A stretch of 64,000 nucleotides of DNA, taken from NCBI RefSeq assembly GCF_029962835.1, contig NC_080579.1, positions 83,283,959 through 83,347,958 of the forward strand. Direction: 5' to 3'. Numbering within the stretch: position 1 is the stretch's first letter; the number at the start of each line of letters is the position of its first letter. A program made the translations under genes and the position numbers. The notes below the pieces were generated by a model. That model saw nothing but the letters and a program-made list of their open reading frames with translations. It ran no database searches and was not told the origin of the DNA. Source of the stretch: Magnolia sinica. Lineage: Eukaryota > Streptophyta > Magnoliopsida > Magnoliales > Magnoliaceae. This document shows positions 48,162 through 57,489 of this stretch, piece after piece.

Positions 48162-49499
48162 CTATTACACAGCCTGAGTTCACGGCCTGATGCTTTAGTC
48201 TCCGGAGCCTATTAACCCACTCTCCGTCTTCCAACTGCCTTGGTATTTTCCTGCTCAACATCTTTTTCCTTCGCCCTTTAACTGCACTATTAGTTGCACC
48301 TGCTGAGTGGGTGGGGGCACCGCTAGGGGTTGCGATCGCAGCTGGATCCTCCTGAATCTACTGGGTCATCCCCTGTACGCACAATTCCAGCATGGGAGAA
48401 ATGGGAGGATCTCAATCTTCTGACCTTTGTCTCCAGCAAGGGCTGGATAGAGGGGTTGGGAGCCCCTTATCCAACAAGGTGTTGGTGAAGCAAGGAGATA
48501 GGTCCATAGCTATGTGACCTAACCTCCCTAATCCTGATATTCCGCCAATTTGACCCTCCCTATTGGGCCATTTTCTGGTTGGAATCAGGATGTTGATCTG
48601 GATATTCTCCCTGTCTCATAGCCAGTCCTGAGGGCTAACTGCAGGCCTGAGAAGGGAGCATCCAACCGATCTGGCTCTCGTTCGGCGAACAAACCCTCTT
48701 AGCTCACGGGATGCTAGCTTAACCAGGGAATCATCTGCCTGGACAAGTTGTCGACTAGCTGCTGGAGAGGCTAGCTATGGGGGTTGACTGAATCTCCTTC
48801 TAATCCTGCCCCAATTGTGGCTGCTCTGGACCCTTATTCTAAACGGAACTGACTCTACACATGCTCCCCACTGCAACTAGGGGCTCTCCCCTCAGCGAAC
48901 TTTGGCTGTCACCTAATAGCTGGGACGATGACCCATCGACTCACGAGCTGCAAGAGCTGAATTCTCTCTCTCGAATGACTGAGAGGCTCTGTGCAGAGGG
49001 CTACTGGGGTGTTGAGAGACCCTAGAAACCGGCCGAGCTTGATGAAGAAGCTGGGCCTGCTGGATTCATGCCTGATGAAGCATGAGACTGGCCCTCTGAA
49101 GCACATCTGATGGGGGTGAAGGATGGGGAATACTTAGCTGGGGCAGTGTAGACACTCCCCTATCAGGAAGAGCCTAGAGCCCTACGACCCTCGGGTGAGA
49201 GGGGTTGAGGGGGTTAGTAGCGGAATTGGGTATGGATTGGGCACCACTCATAACCAAGGGAAGGGATTGGGGTGAATGGAAAGGCATGAATGTTGTGGGG
49301 GCTTTAGAGGCATTAGCACAAATATGTGGGAGGTGGGGAATGAGGGGGTCCCTGGGCGAGTGGAACGCCCTTTCCACCCAAGATTTTGTGGATTCCTACG
49401 CCCTATGAACAAACGGGCTGAGATTGGTTGCTGTCTCACTAGAGTAATGGCTCTCCACTACCACATAGATAGGGAAAGACTTCCCCCTTACCAACAAGT

Positions 49500-50025
49500 A
49501 CCTCAGGCTGTGAAGGTCATGCCCCCTGTTTGGGCTTGATCCGAACTCTGGCAAATGCATGGAATGTTCCTTGCAATGTTGCACGATCAATCTTCACGAC
49601 CTCTCCGAAGGTGCTTGCTAGAGCTTCAATCACCGAGGCCAACCACGCATGGGCTGGAATCCCCAGTAGATGAATCTAGATCCCCTGAAACAAGAGAGTG
49701 GATTCAACCGACCAGATAGCCACATCTATTAGCCTCATATCTGAGTGCAGAGGAGCGGCAGCCGCAAAGGTGGCCATCTCCTGCCGAGATTGAAATCAAA
49801 GAAGGAAATGTTTGGGGCCAATCCTAGTGAAGTCAACTTGCAGGGAGGAGAAGGTGGAGTTGCGAAAAGAATCAATCAAGTGCAAGATCGAGATGGATAC
49901 TTTTGAAGCAATGGCAATGAGGGTTGAGGAAAGCCCAGCCTCCAATTTCTCCACCTCCCCTCTATTTGCCACAACCGTGAACAAATCTTCTGCACAACTC
50001 TTGACTAGTGTTGTGGGATTGCCCA
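49500..50025 (-). pseudogene. LINE ORF1 DUF4283-like part, downstream of the MITE insertion
   Basis: Minus-strand frames read CAEDLFTVVANRGEVEKLEA, VSISILHLIDSFRNSTFSSL and, further on, IPAHAWLASVIEALASTFGE with VVKIDRATLQGTFHAFARVR. The last part matches the DUF4283/zinc-knuckle region that precedes ORF2 in plant LINEs. Stops are present between segments. Confidence 0.65.
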
Positions 50026-50033
50026 GTCGAATG

Positions 50034-50703
50034 TAGGGTTGAAAGTCAGGCGGGTTGGGTCGGGTTGGTGCTCAACCCTAACCCAACCCAAGGTTCCTAT
50101 ACCTCAACCCAAACCCAACCTAACCCAATCTCGGGTTGGGAATTCTCAACCCAAGCCCAACCCAAGCGGGCTCGGTCTGGTTGATCAGGTTGGTTGGGTA
50201 TGTACATGCTAATATTTTCATTATTACATTAGTTTATTATATTTCAATATAGGACATATTTTTTGTATCTATAATTTTATTAATTATATATGTGATTATT
50301 CATTATAAAGAACTTCATTTTTTCTTTTAAAAAACAAGCTAAAATATAAGACAACTATTCCTTTAAAAGTCATGTAGCATAGCATGAAGTCTATTTGGGA
50401 GAGAGAAATCTGGCATATCTTGTTAGCTTGAGTCCTTGGAAATGACCTGGACAAATGAGACTCGACATCACTAGTGTGCCTTCGATACAAACGATCCACA
50501 CTCAATTATAATTTATAAGTAACTTATATATTGATCGGGTTCAGGTTGGGTCGGGCAACCCGAGACCTCAACCTGAGCCCAACCCAAGTTTTATCGGGTT
50601 GGTGTTTGTATAGCCCAAGCTTAAGATCTGACCCCAAATATCCTGTCCCAGCCCAACCCAATGTCGGGTCAGTCAGGTTGAACCCGCCCAACTTTCAGCC
50701 CTA
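50034..50703. mobile_element. hAT-type MITE inserted in the LINE ORF1, perfect 8-bp target duplication
   Basis: The ends TAGGGTTGAAAGT and ACTTTCAGCCCTA are inverted with one mismatch. The flanks GTCGAATG (50026-50033) and GTCGAATG (50704-50711) are identical. The 670-bp interior is filled near both ends by GGGTTGGGTCGGGTTGG / CCCAACCCAACCC words and is AT-rich in the middle, with no transposase. The insertion interrupts LINE ORF1, so it is younger than the LINE. Confidence 0.95.
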
Positions 50704-50759
50704 GTCGAATGGGAGGCGGTACCTGTGCCCTGTTCGGGAGGGATTCTGAGCCGGCTTGG

Positions 50760-51060
50760 GGCTTCAGTGGGGCCTGTCAGGCCTTCTCTGCGCTAGGGTT
50801 GCCCGACTGGTTCTTGGCTTTGGCAAAAGAGATGATCCTACCGTCAACTCTCCTCTTATTCAGGCATTGAGCTGCATTGAAGGCATCCTATTCATATTGA
50901 AATCGGACAAAGGCAAAGCCCCGGGGCTTCAATCTGGAGCGATCCTTGGGGAGGAAAACGCCCGACAACCTCCCAAATTTATTGAAAATGTGATAAAAGG
51001 TCATCTTTCGTAGTGTCGAAGGTGAGGTTGGCGACAAAGAGGGTGAAATATTGCGAAGAG
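50760..51060 (-). pseudogene. LINE ORF1 RNA-recognition motif
   Basis: The minus strand reads FTLFVANLTFDTTKDDL (RNP2-like FVANL), then, one frame over, SGVFLPKDRSRLKPRGFAFV plus RFQYE (RNP1-like RGFAFVRF), then RRVDGRIISFAKA. The beta-alpha-beta-beta-alpha-beta order and both RNP motifs are recognisable. One frameshift and one stop are visible. Confidence 0.85.
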
Positions 51061-51256
51061 GATTTCCGCGGCCAAACTCTCTCCCAAGGGCACTCTCCCT
51101 CTCACCCGTTCTCCATCCTCACCTTAAATGACTTGTGCCTTCACCACTTTTTGCTTCTTTCCACCCTTAGTGAAAATCAATGGTAGGGATTGATTCATGG
51201 GAAGATGAAGCTACAACAACCTAAATCAAACAAAGAAAGTCAATAATTTTAAAATA

Positions 51257-51258
<2 letters not shown>

Positions 51259-51320
<62 letters not shown>
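51259..51320. repeat. TA microsatellite
   Basis: About 60 bases of TA, just outside the 5' side of the LINE. Confidence 0.95.
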
Positions 51321-51323
<3 letters not shown>

Positions 51324-52030
51324 GATGTCTTATTCAATGGGAGAGAATAATGACATATCATGAATAACAAGTCAAAGATTATCTATATAAGATCATTCAT
51401 ATTAGATAAACCTCATTGTGATGTGTTGACTCATGTCAATGTTATATTAAAAAAAAAAAAAAAACAGAGAGAGAGAGAGAGAGGGAGGGATCTTTTATGG
51501 GTTTTATTTAAAAGGTTAAGAAAAAAAAATTCATATGTGTATATATTTCAAATCGGATGGGATTGGATTGGATTGGATCTTTATATATGTGTCGGTTTTG
51601 TAGGATTGAATTCGGACCAGATCCGATCCATAGACAACCTCACCAACACACCTCTATACGGCCCAACGTGACATGTGTGCCGTAACTAATAGATCATATG
51701 CATAGTGAATGACCTGACACAAAAATCAAACTGGTCAACTCATCACATGAGCCACACATGCGATAATATTGGATGGTTTTTAAAAATTTGGCAAATGGGT
51801 GGACTAGTTTGATTTCGAGCCAAATCGTCTGCACAGTCAGACCCAACCTGACCAATTTGCACGCCAAGAAAGGATACTTGTACGGGAGAGATGCATGAGA
51901 AATGAAGCAATAAGAGTAAGAATCGAGGTTTGTTTATAAAGATACAACTCTATTTTTCCTATTTAGGAAAAAAAATCTAAGATAGAAAACAGAAGCATCC
52001 AATTCATTGCAATTAGACACTCAAAAGAAC
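51321..52030. other. No gene seen
   Basis: Non-coding. A poly-A/GA tract lies at 51450-51490 and the short tandem 'ggattggattggattgg' at 51560. Confidence 0.5.
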
Positions 52031-52033
52031 TTA

Positions 52034-52265
52034 GGGTTCATTTGGGTAGGGGATCCTACTAAATGGGATTAAACCTAACACTGATTTTGGTAGGCCCCAT
52101 GCCCTCTATGTCAGATTTTTTATTTCCTAAAACTTCACTAATTGCATTTATGCAGGGGGGAAATGCCACTTAAGTGTGGAAAATTCAACGTGTATGGCAT
52201 GGGGCCGACCAAAAACAGGATTAGATTAAATTCTGATTAGGTGGGATCCCCCAAACAAATAGACC
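52034..52265. mobile_element. PIF/Harbinger-type (Tourist-like) MITE with TTA target duplication
   Basis: The ends GGGTTCATTTGGGTAGGGGA and TCCCCCAAACAAATAGACC are inverted repeats. TTA lies on both sides (52031-52033, 52266-52268). Inside, 'taggccccatgccctctatg' and 'gtatggcatggggccgacc' are also inverted relatives, so the 232-bp element folds on itself. The GGxxTxTTTGGxT style TIR with a TTA duplication is typical of Tourist-like MITEs. Confidence 0.85.
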
Positions 52266-52295
52266 TTAAAAGGTTATCAGTTATCTAATGATTCA

Positions 52296-52376
52296 GCTAT
52301 GCAGTTTACATTTGCTCCTCGTTGTATGAGAAACCTCACGATATCGATCCTCATATCCTCTTGATGCAGCCAAATG
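52296..52376 (-). pseudogene. Ankyrin-repeat fragment of a SKOR/GORK-type potassium channel gene
   Basis: The minus strand reads LRHLAASRGYED, then after a 4-base insertion (CGAT) IVRFLIQRGANVNC. This matches one ankyrin repeat of plant outward-rectifying Shaker channels, where the order is HLAASRGYED-I-x-x-FLIQ. The family mediates potassium release to xylem and from guard cells. Only one repeat of about 26 residues is recognisable, so assignment to this channel family over another ankyrin protein rests on the LAASRGYED and FLIQ words. Confidence 0.6.
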
Positions 52377-53405
52377 CCGCAGGAAACCGCAAACGGTAAG
52401 GGAGGACCATATTCAAGCATTGAACTTTCACAGACTTGTAAATTTTAAATGTAGACTACGGTCAGATGCATAACATCACAGACTTTCACAGACCTGGCAT
52501 TCCATTGCACATATATGGATTCAAATCTTATGTGTTTGGTTTCCATGCTGCAAAACATCTTACAGCTCGCACCATGAAAGGTTTGTTCCAGTTATACTTC
52601 ACAAAAAAGAGCTACCCAACATATTAATTCCTTCATCACTTCAGAATTCATTTCAACACCATTCAACTGTGCGCTCTCCGATATCCAACAAAGAGAAACT
52701 AGAAATTAGAAATTTGCTTTCATAAACGTAATTTTTCTCTAAATTTGTTGTTACTAAAAAACAAATTATTTTTTGAAGTATCATAACAATAGCCTAAGCG
52801 TGAACAAATATCTGGGAATACTGTGTGTGATGCAAGTTTTATCAGGAATGGCTTAACACAGGAATATACAGGAACCGTAGACCATAAGCTAAATTCCAAA
52901 TGCAGAAGAGGGTAACTGATGTGCCCTTCACAAGAAGATGATACCCAGCTATGAGAAGCAATATGCTTGATCAGAATATGAAATGAAGTTGCAAAGTAAC
53001 AAATATAATGTGCATGACAAAGGGCAAGATGATGGTGATAGTTCACCACCACGTTATCTTATCTACAAGCATATACACAGGTCAATCCCAAGAAACAATT
53101 TTGACCACCACATTGGGTGCTTAAATAAATGTTTAAAGTTAAAATGGACTGTGTTCCAATTCCAGCATAATCAAATTATTAAGATGTTTGATCAATGCAA
53201 ATTTGGAGGCAAGATTTTGACAGACTAGATTGATGTGCATGCATAATGCCAGATTTGCAGCTTACAGATGGTTGTCAGCCTTCATTGTTTTCTAGACCTC
53301 GCAATGCAACCATCATTGTGTCACCACTTGAAAATGGCAACACAATGAAATCAGAACCCTTCCACTAGTCCATCCAAATGACACGACACAGAAAACAAGA
53401 CTTAC

Positions 53406-53459
53406 CCAAACCTCTCAACTTTGCTAGAATGTCCTTGCTCATTAAAGTAACATAAGTAG
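53406..53459 (-). other. Possible exon, unidentified
   Basis: The minus strand reads TYVTLMSKDILAKLRGLG ending at a GG|GTAAGT donor. It is short and without a recognised family. Listed because the donor is consensus and the frame is protein-like. Confidence 0.2.
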
Positions 53460-53639
53460 CTAATGTCCGACAAATAATCTTCACATAAGCAAATAAAAAA
53501 CTATAGCATAGAAGTACATTTAATTCCAAAGGAATCAGTACAGCCGGACAGACAACCAGTAGTTCTATTAATTGGTCAATACATTTCATTGTAGAATAAA
53601 CAAGAACACTAATACTAACGATGAAGCTAGATAAGTACA

Positions 53640-53642
53640 TAT

Positions 53643-53691
<49 letters not shown>

Positions 53692-53768
53692 AAAACGAAA
53701 AAAAAACAAAAACAAAAACAAAAAACAAAGAAACAAAGAAAGAAACAAAAAAAAAAAAAAAAAAAAGA
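53640..53768. repeat. Poly-A / A-rich tract
   Basis: About 45 consecutive A, then 'caaaaac' and 'aaagaaac' units and a further A run. It could be a retroelement tail on the plus strand, but no element body was found upstream. Confidence 0.9.
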
Positions 53769-53966
53769 TACAGGGATTGAATGACAAACAATGGGATCCA
53801 CGAATTTTTCTATTTCAATCCAAGAAACACTCTAAAATTTCAATCATCATGACGATCTAAAAAATAAATAAATAAATAAACAAATAACCTTAAGATATAG
53901 CAAAGGGGAAAAATCATCCATATGCTTAAAGATTCAAAGCATCATAATATACAAAACAATCAGCAC

Positions 53967-54137
53967 CTGATCCAATCGAAAAGCTATTACGGTGTCATGT
54001 TGATGTTGGATGTCCCATCTCCACTGTTCACTGTGATGTTGCCCAAATATGCTTTGGATTGGCTTGATTATTGCGTTTAGGTCCTCACAAGACCTGTTGC
54101 AATTGATGGACTGCGCAGCCGTCACTAAAACATCATG
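53967..54137 (-). other. Clean phase-0 exon of an unidentified gene
   Basis: Between a TTTGGGCAG acceptor and a CAG|GTGCTG donor the minus strand reads exactly 57 codons without a stop: HDVLVTAAQSINCNRSCEDL, NAIIKPIQSIFGQHHSEQWR, WDIQHQHDTVIAFRLDQ. Exact phase and splice sites support an exon. I do not recognise the family. It lies in the segment that ends in an orphan CACTA terminus and may be another captured fragment. Confidence 0.4.
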
Positions 54138-54246
54138 CTGCCCAAAGAAAAATAAATTAGCTGAGCCAACAGCCTTGTACATTTTGATCTGGATATCAAA
54201 CAGGTTGGGTCTGAATATCAATTCCCTATACTTAGATGCATACTTG

Positions 54247-55093
54247 TATGTCATTGCCTACCCAGTTGATATATATACCCAATTTTCTAATTCTATAGAT
54301 ACATACTGATGTAGAGCGGGTCGCAGACAGTTACATGGCCAAGATGGATCAGAAAAGGTCCGGTCGACGACAGAAGTGATCCAGACCATCGAACTTTAAA
54401 TCGGGCGTATCTTGCAATCCGGAATGAGTTTATCTGATGTAAAATATATGATTTTAGGGTAGAACGAGCTACGGAAGCCAACCAACCCTGCTATGCTGGG
54501 TTGCGCAGCCCGGAATTGCAAAAAACACCTGGATCGATGGTCGTTTCCCTGTTTTAATTTCGTTTTTACTATAAATAGTAAGTTTTAGTTTGATTATAAC
54601 TCTTCTTCCGTCGGGCTTTAGGAGTTGCGCCCAACGTGAAAAGATCTTAGAATAATTAGGAGAACGGTTTGGTGAAGCCAAATAGGACACTTACTATTTT
54701 TGGCCGAAAACCTTGCGCACTAGTAGACATCACGATCGTCTATAAATAGGAAGTTTACTATTTATAGTAAGTCGCGGATTCTAGGAGTTTGAGTTGTAGT
54801 TTGATTCTGGTTTCTTTCCTATTGCTTGGTACCCCTATTTAAAGGGTTGTGAACTTGTCTTTATTCATCAATTAATCAATTTCAAACTTCTTAGAATTTA
54901 TTTCTATTTTCTGCTTTCTTTCCTCGTGGATTCGAGAAGTCTCTGTGAGGAGTCCAGAGAAGCTCCGTGGATTCGGAGTAGTTATCCTCATCACGTTCAT
55001 CCCTGCATCACATACATGTGTGTCATTACCTACCCAGGTTGATAAATACACTCAATTTTCTAATTCTATCCTACTGATAGATACATGCATGTA
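54247..55093. repeat. About 60-bp direct duplication bracketing the solo LTR
   Basis: 'tgtatgtcattgcctaccca' plus 'acccaattttctaattctat' (54247-54306) recurs as 'tgtgtcattacctacccagg' plus 'actcaattttctaattctat' (about 55017-55093). The LTR inserted at the inner edge of the first copy, or the LTR lies between two units of an older tandem repeat. Confidence 0.75.
54307..55010. mobile_element. Solo LTR, 704 bp, 5-bp target duplication
   Basis: It begins TGATGTAGAGCGG and ends CATCCCTGCATCA, so the outer words TGATG/CATCA are inverted. It is flanked by CATAC on both sides (54302-54306, 55011-55015). TATA-like boxes occur ('gtctataaatagg' near 54740 and 'ccctatttaaagg' near 54834). No internal region, primer-binding site or second LTR is present, so unequal recombination probably removed the rest. 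An inner motif pair 'actataaatagtaag' / 'actatttatagtaag' occurs at 54570 and 54757. Confidence 0.9.
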
Positions 55094-55096
55094 TGT

Positions 55097-55300
55097 CAGA
55101 GGTTGGCCTGCTGGTGCAGAAGCAATCCCACCACTACCAGCAACACACCTCCACCAGTAGAGCCATATCCAACAGTAGCTTGGTTGTTCCATGGGCTTCT
55201 TGCAGCACCATGCGGGTAACCTACGTACCCAGCATTAAGGGCATTTGGGTTTCCATAGGCTCCAGCAGGCCTGCCAATTTGGTCGAATTGCCGATGAAAA
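55097..55300 (-). pseudogene. hnRNP-like glycine-rich C-terminal fragment
   Basis: The minus strand reads GRPAGAYGNPNALNAGYVGY, PHGAARSPWNNQATVGYGST, GGG. After a two-base insertion it goes on as AGSGGIASAPAGQP. This matches the Gly/Ala/Tyr-rich tail of plant hnRNP A/B-type RNA-binding proteins (two RRMs then a glycine-rich tail). The RRMs are absent. The two-base frame break and missing domains make it a fragment. Confidence 0.55.
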
Positions 55301-55359
55301 TGGTCAGAACCGCTGTCTGCTATGGCCTGGAAATTAATTTGCTTCATTTGAATTTCTAA

Positions 55360-56220
55360 AGAGGAAAAAATGAGTTGGTCTGCTATTGGCCTAGTGGTGG
55401 GTTGGGGTGTTTAGTTTCAAGTACAGGGATGTGCTTGAGCTTTGATGGTTGTTCCTGGTTTGAATTTTTGGTAGCAGGTTCTAGCGCAAACTGGTCTGAC
55501 TGCTTGTTCCTGTCTGGTTTTGAAACCATTGATTTGGACCTTCAATTTGAGCATATGGCTCCTTTTGTTTTAAGGTGAAAGCAAAGACGATCAATGAAAT
55601 CCATTCAGAGGCAGAGAAGAACCTTGGGCTGCGGCTAATCAAAACAGCAGTAAGATCAATCATAGCCAGGAAATTATACAGTTACGAGATTCCAGGCCAA
55701 GAACCAATAGAAATGTTGCCCAAAAACTGTTGAATCCCACTCCATTCACAACAATTAACAAATCATCGAATTCCATGTCATGAGATCCTTGTGGACCATA
55801 CTTTCAACACATGAAAGGCTTCCTCCATGCTCCCACGTTTGAGATCAGAGCATGCAACATGAATGTACCAATCAAAATACATCCGAACCGTCTGTCAATG
55901 TGATGTTTTCCCAAGGCTGAGAGAACCACCAACCGGGCACAAGGTTAGGAGGCTCGCAAATGTGAGAGATGGTGGCTGTAAGAGATGGGGACTGCCAAAA
56001 TGGAGTTATGAGAGATGAGGGTTGTGAGAGATGGGGGCTGCCAAGATGGGTGGGAGCATACCAGATGCTGTCGATGGCTATGGTGTGACAGAGAGGGCAT
56101 ACCAGATGCTGCCGATGGCGATGTCCATGGTGATGGTGAGAGAGAGAGAGAGAGTCAGTTTTTGTAGGGAGGAAAGAAGAGGAGAGAAGGTATTGGGAGA
56201 GGAAAGGAGGAGATCGCACG
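55360..56220. other. No gene; GAGAGATG minisatellite near 55.96-56.16 kb
   Basis: From about 55955 to 56160 units such as 'gtgagagatgggggctgcca' and 'gcataccagatgctgtcgat' are repeated two to four times. ORFs on both strands here reflect the repeat composition. Confidence 0.5.
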
Positions 56221-56289
56221 ACCTGATGTGGGAGCTAAAATAAGGATTTTTTATTTTTTTATTTTATTTTATTTTTTTTAAAAGCTTGT

Positions 56290-56487
56290 TAGTACACCCA
56301 TTAGTTCACACTTCACTGTTAGCCACCCCACTAAAATAAGGACTTTAAATAGGTTTAGAATCACCAGTGCTTATTCATTCAAATCACTAATAGCCACACA
56401 AAAATGCCGCTGATTCACATATGCACCGGTGTATAGTGTTGGCCACCAGAGAAAAATGCGCCGGTAATCAACTTATTTCTTGTAGTG
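56290..56487. mobile_element. Orphan right terminus of a CACTA element
   Basis: TTATTTCTTGTAGTG ends at 56487, the inverted form of CACTACAAGAAATAA. Inside it the words 'agccaccccactaaaataag', 'tagccacacaaaaatgccgc' and 'ggccaccagagaaaaatgcg' form a subterminal-like array distinct from both other elements. I found no matching left terminus in the window. Confidence 0.6.
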
Positions 56488-57489
56488 TCAGGGTGTCTCC
56501 CTAAGCCCATAATTAGTTTGTAAATAGCCCAATCAGGATACTTAGTGAGTCTATTCCAAACAGTTTATCAGTCAGGAAGAATGTTGCTATCTGAATCCCG
56601 TGAGCCGCTAGCTGAAGAGGTGACGGCACAAATAGTGGTGACTCAATAGCAGGGATGAGAGAGGGTTTCACAAAGCTTAGTCGGTGGAATCGAAGGGTCT
56701 AAATAGGGAGGGGCAAAGTTTGGATAGCTTGAGGCTGAAGTGGAGGAAAGCCGTGGATGGTGCTAGGGGTTCAACCAGTTTTACCTAAGGAAATCTAGCG
56801 GAGAATTCGATCCTCTAGGTGGACCTTTGTGGTGACATAGAATCCACTAGAGTGGAGTTCTCATCGGTGAGTAACTCGGAGTTGAATGAGGTGGTGGCTA
56901 AGGGTAGGAGGAGCCTTAGGGAAGGAAGGCTAAGGAAGTTGGCTGCTCAAACGGACTGGAGCTCAGATGTGTAGCATTCTTATAACACCTCGTACTTTTC
57001 AATACTCAGATGTTATCATTGTAATTTAATTTAAAACATTTGTAATAGAGTACATGTAACTTATACAATAAACATGCTCACATATAAACAAAACTTGAAA
57101 AATTTTCTAAGTTGATACAAAATACCCTATTCATGGAAACCTAACCTAGATGAAATCTCATATGATTCCTCAAAGTAATTATGGACTAATCGTTGTACAT
57201 CAAGAGCCACCGATAATTAGATCTACAACTACTAGGTAATCCATCACTTGATCATACAATCGAGCCATTGGACTTCGAAAACAATTTGCTAAAACCTATC
57301 CAAACTAGGCTAAGAACCTTTGTAATGATTGACAAACATATCATGATATAACTTGAGTATTGATATTGAATTGGGATCAACCCCACCATTGGGAGTGATC
57401 TGCAATCATAAATCAAATCATCTGTCCGCTGATTTCCAATATGGACAATCAATCGTTAATATTAGACCCTGGGTTGCTAAATCTACCAT
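56488..57489. other. No gene seen
   Basis: Non-coding sequence up to the target duplication ACCAT at 57485-57489. Confidence 0.5.

Larger units (their letters stand above)
45905..51230 (-). mobile_element. L1-type LINE with RRM-bearing ORF1, decayed and 3'-truncated
   Basis: Reading on the minus strand. ORF1 region (about 51060 to 49500): an RNA-recognition motif (FTLFVANLTFDTTKDDL, then after a shift GRLSGVFLPKDRSRLKPRGF, AFVRFQYE), then a DUF4283-like part (IPAHAWLASVIEALASTFGE). ORF2 region: endonuclease 48161-47709 (ALIWNAHGVSNVSSIRSLRR ... WAVGGDFNAI). Reverse transcriptase about 46870-45925 (PDGFSVAFF, DYRLISLCNVIYKIIEK, LDLKKAYDRVDWHFLKQVL, LLFVDDTLSFVNGS). An RRM in ORF1 is the mark of the BNR-type L1 subclade described from beet. 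Numerous stops and shifts are present. The element breaks off just after the FVDD motif with no zinc-binding domain or poly-A. A hAT MITE splits ORF1. Confidence 0.88.

Noticed and set aside
46567-49600. Several ORFs on both strands as separate genes
   Set aside because: Minus-strand frames join into LINE ORF2 and ORF1; plus-strand ORFs are shadows.
53365-53801. ORFs with long poly-F or poly-K
   Set aside because: They are translations of the poly-A tract at 53640-53768.
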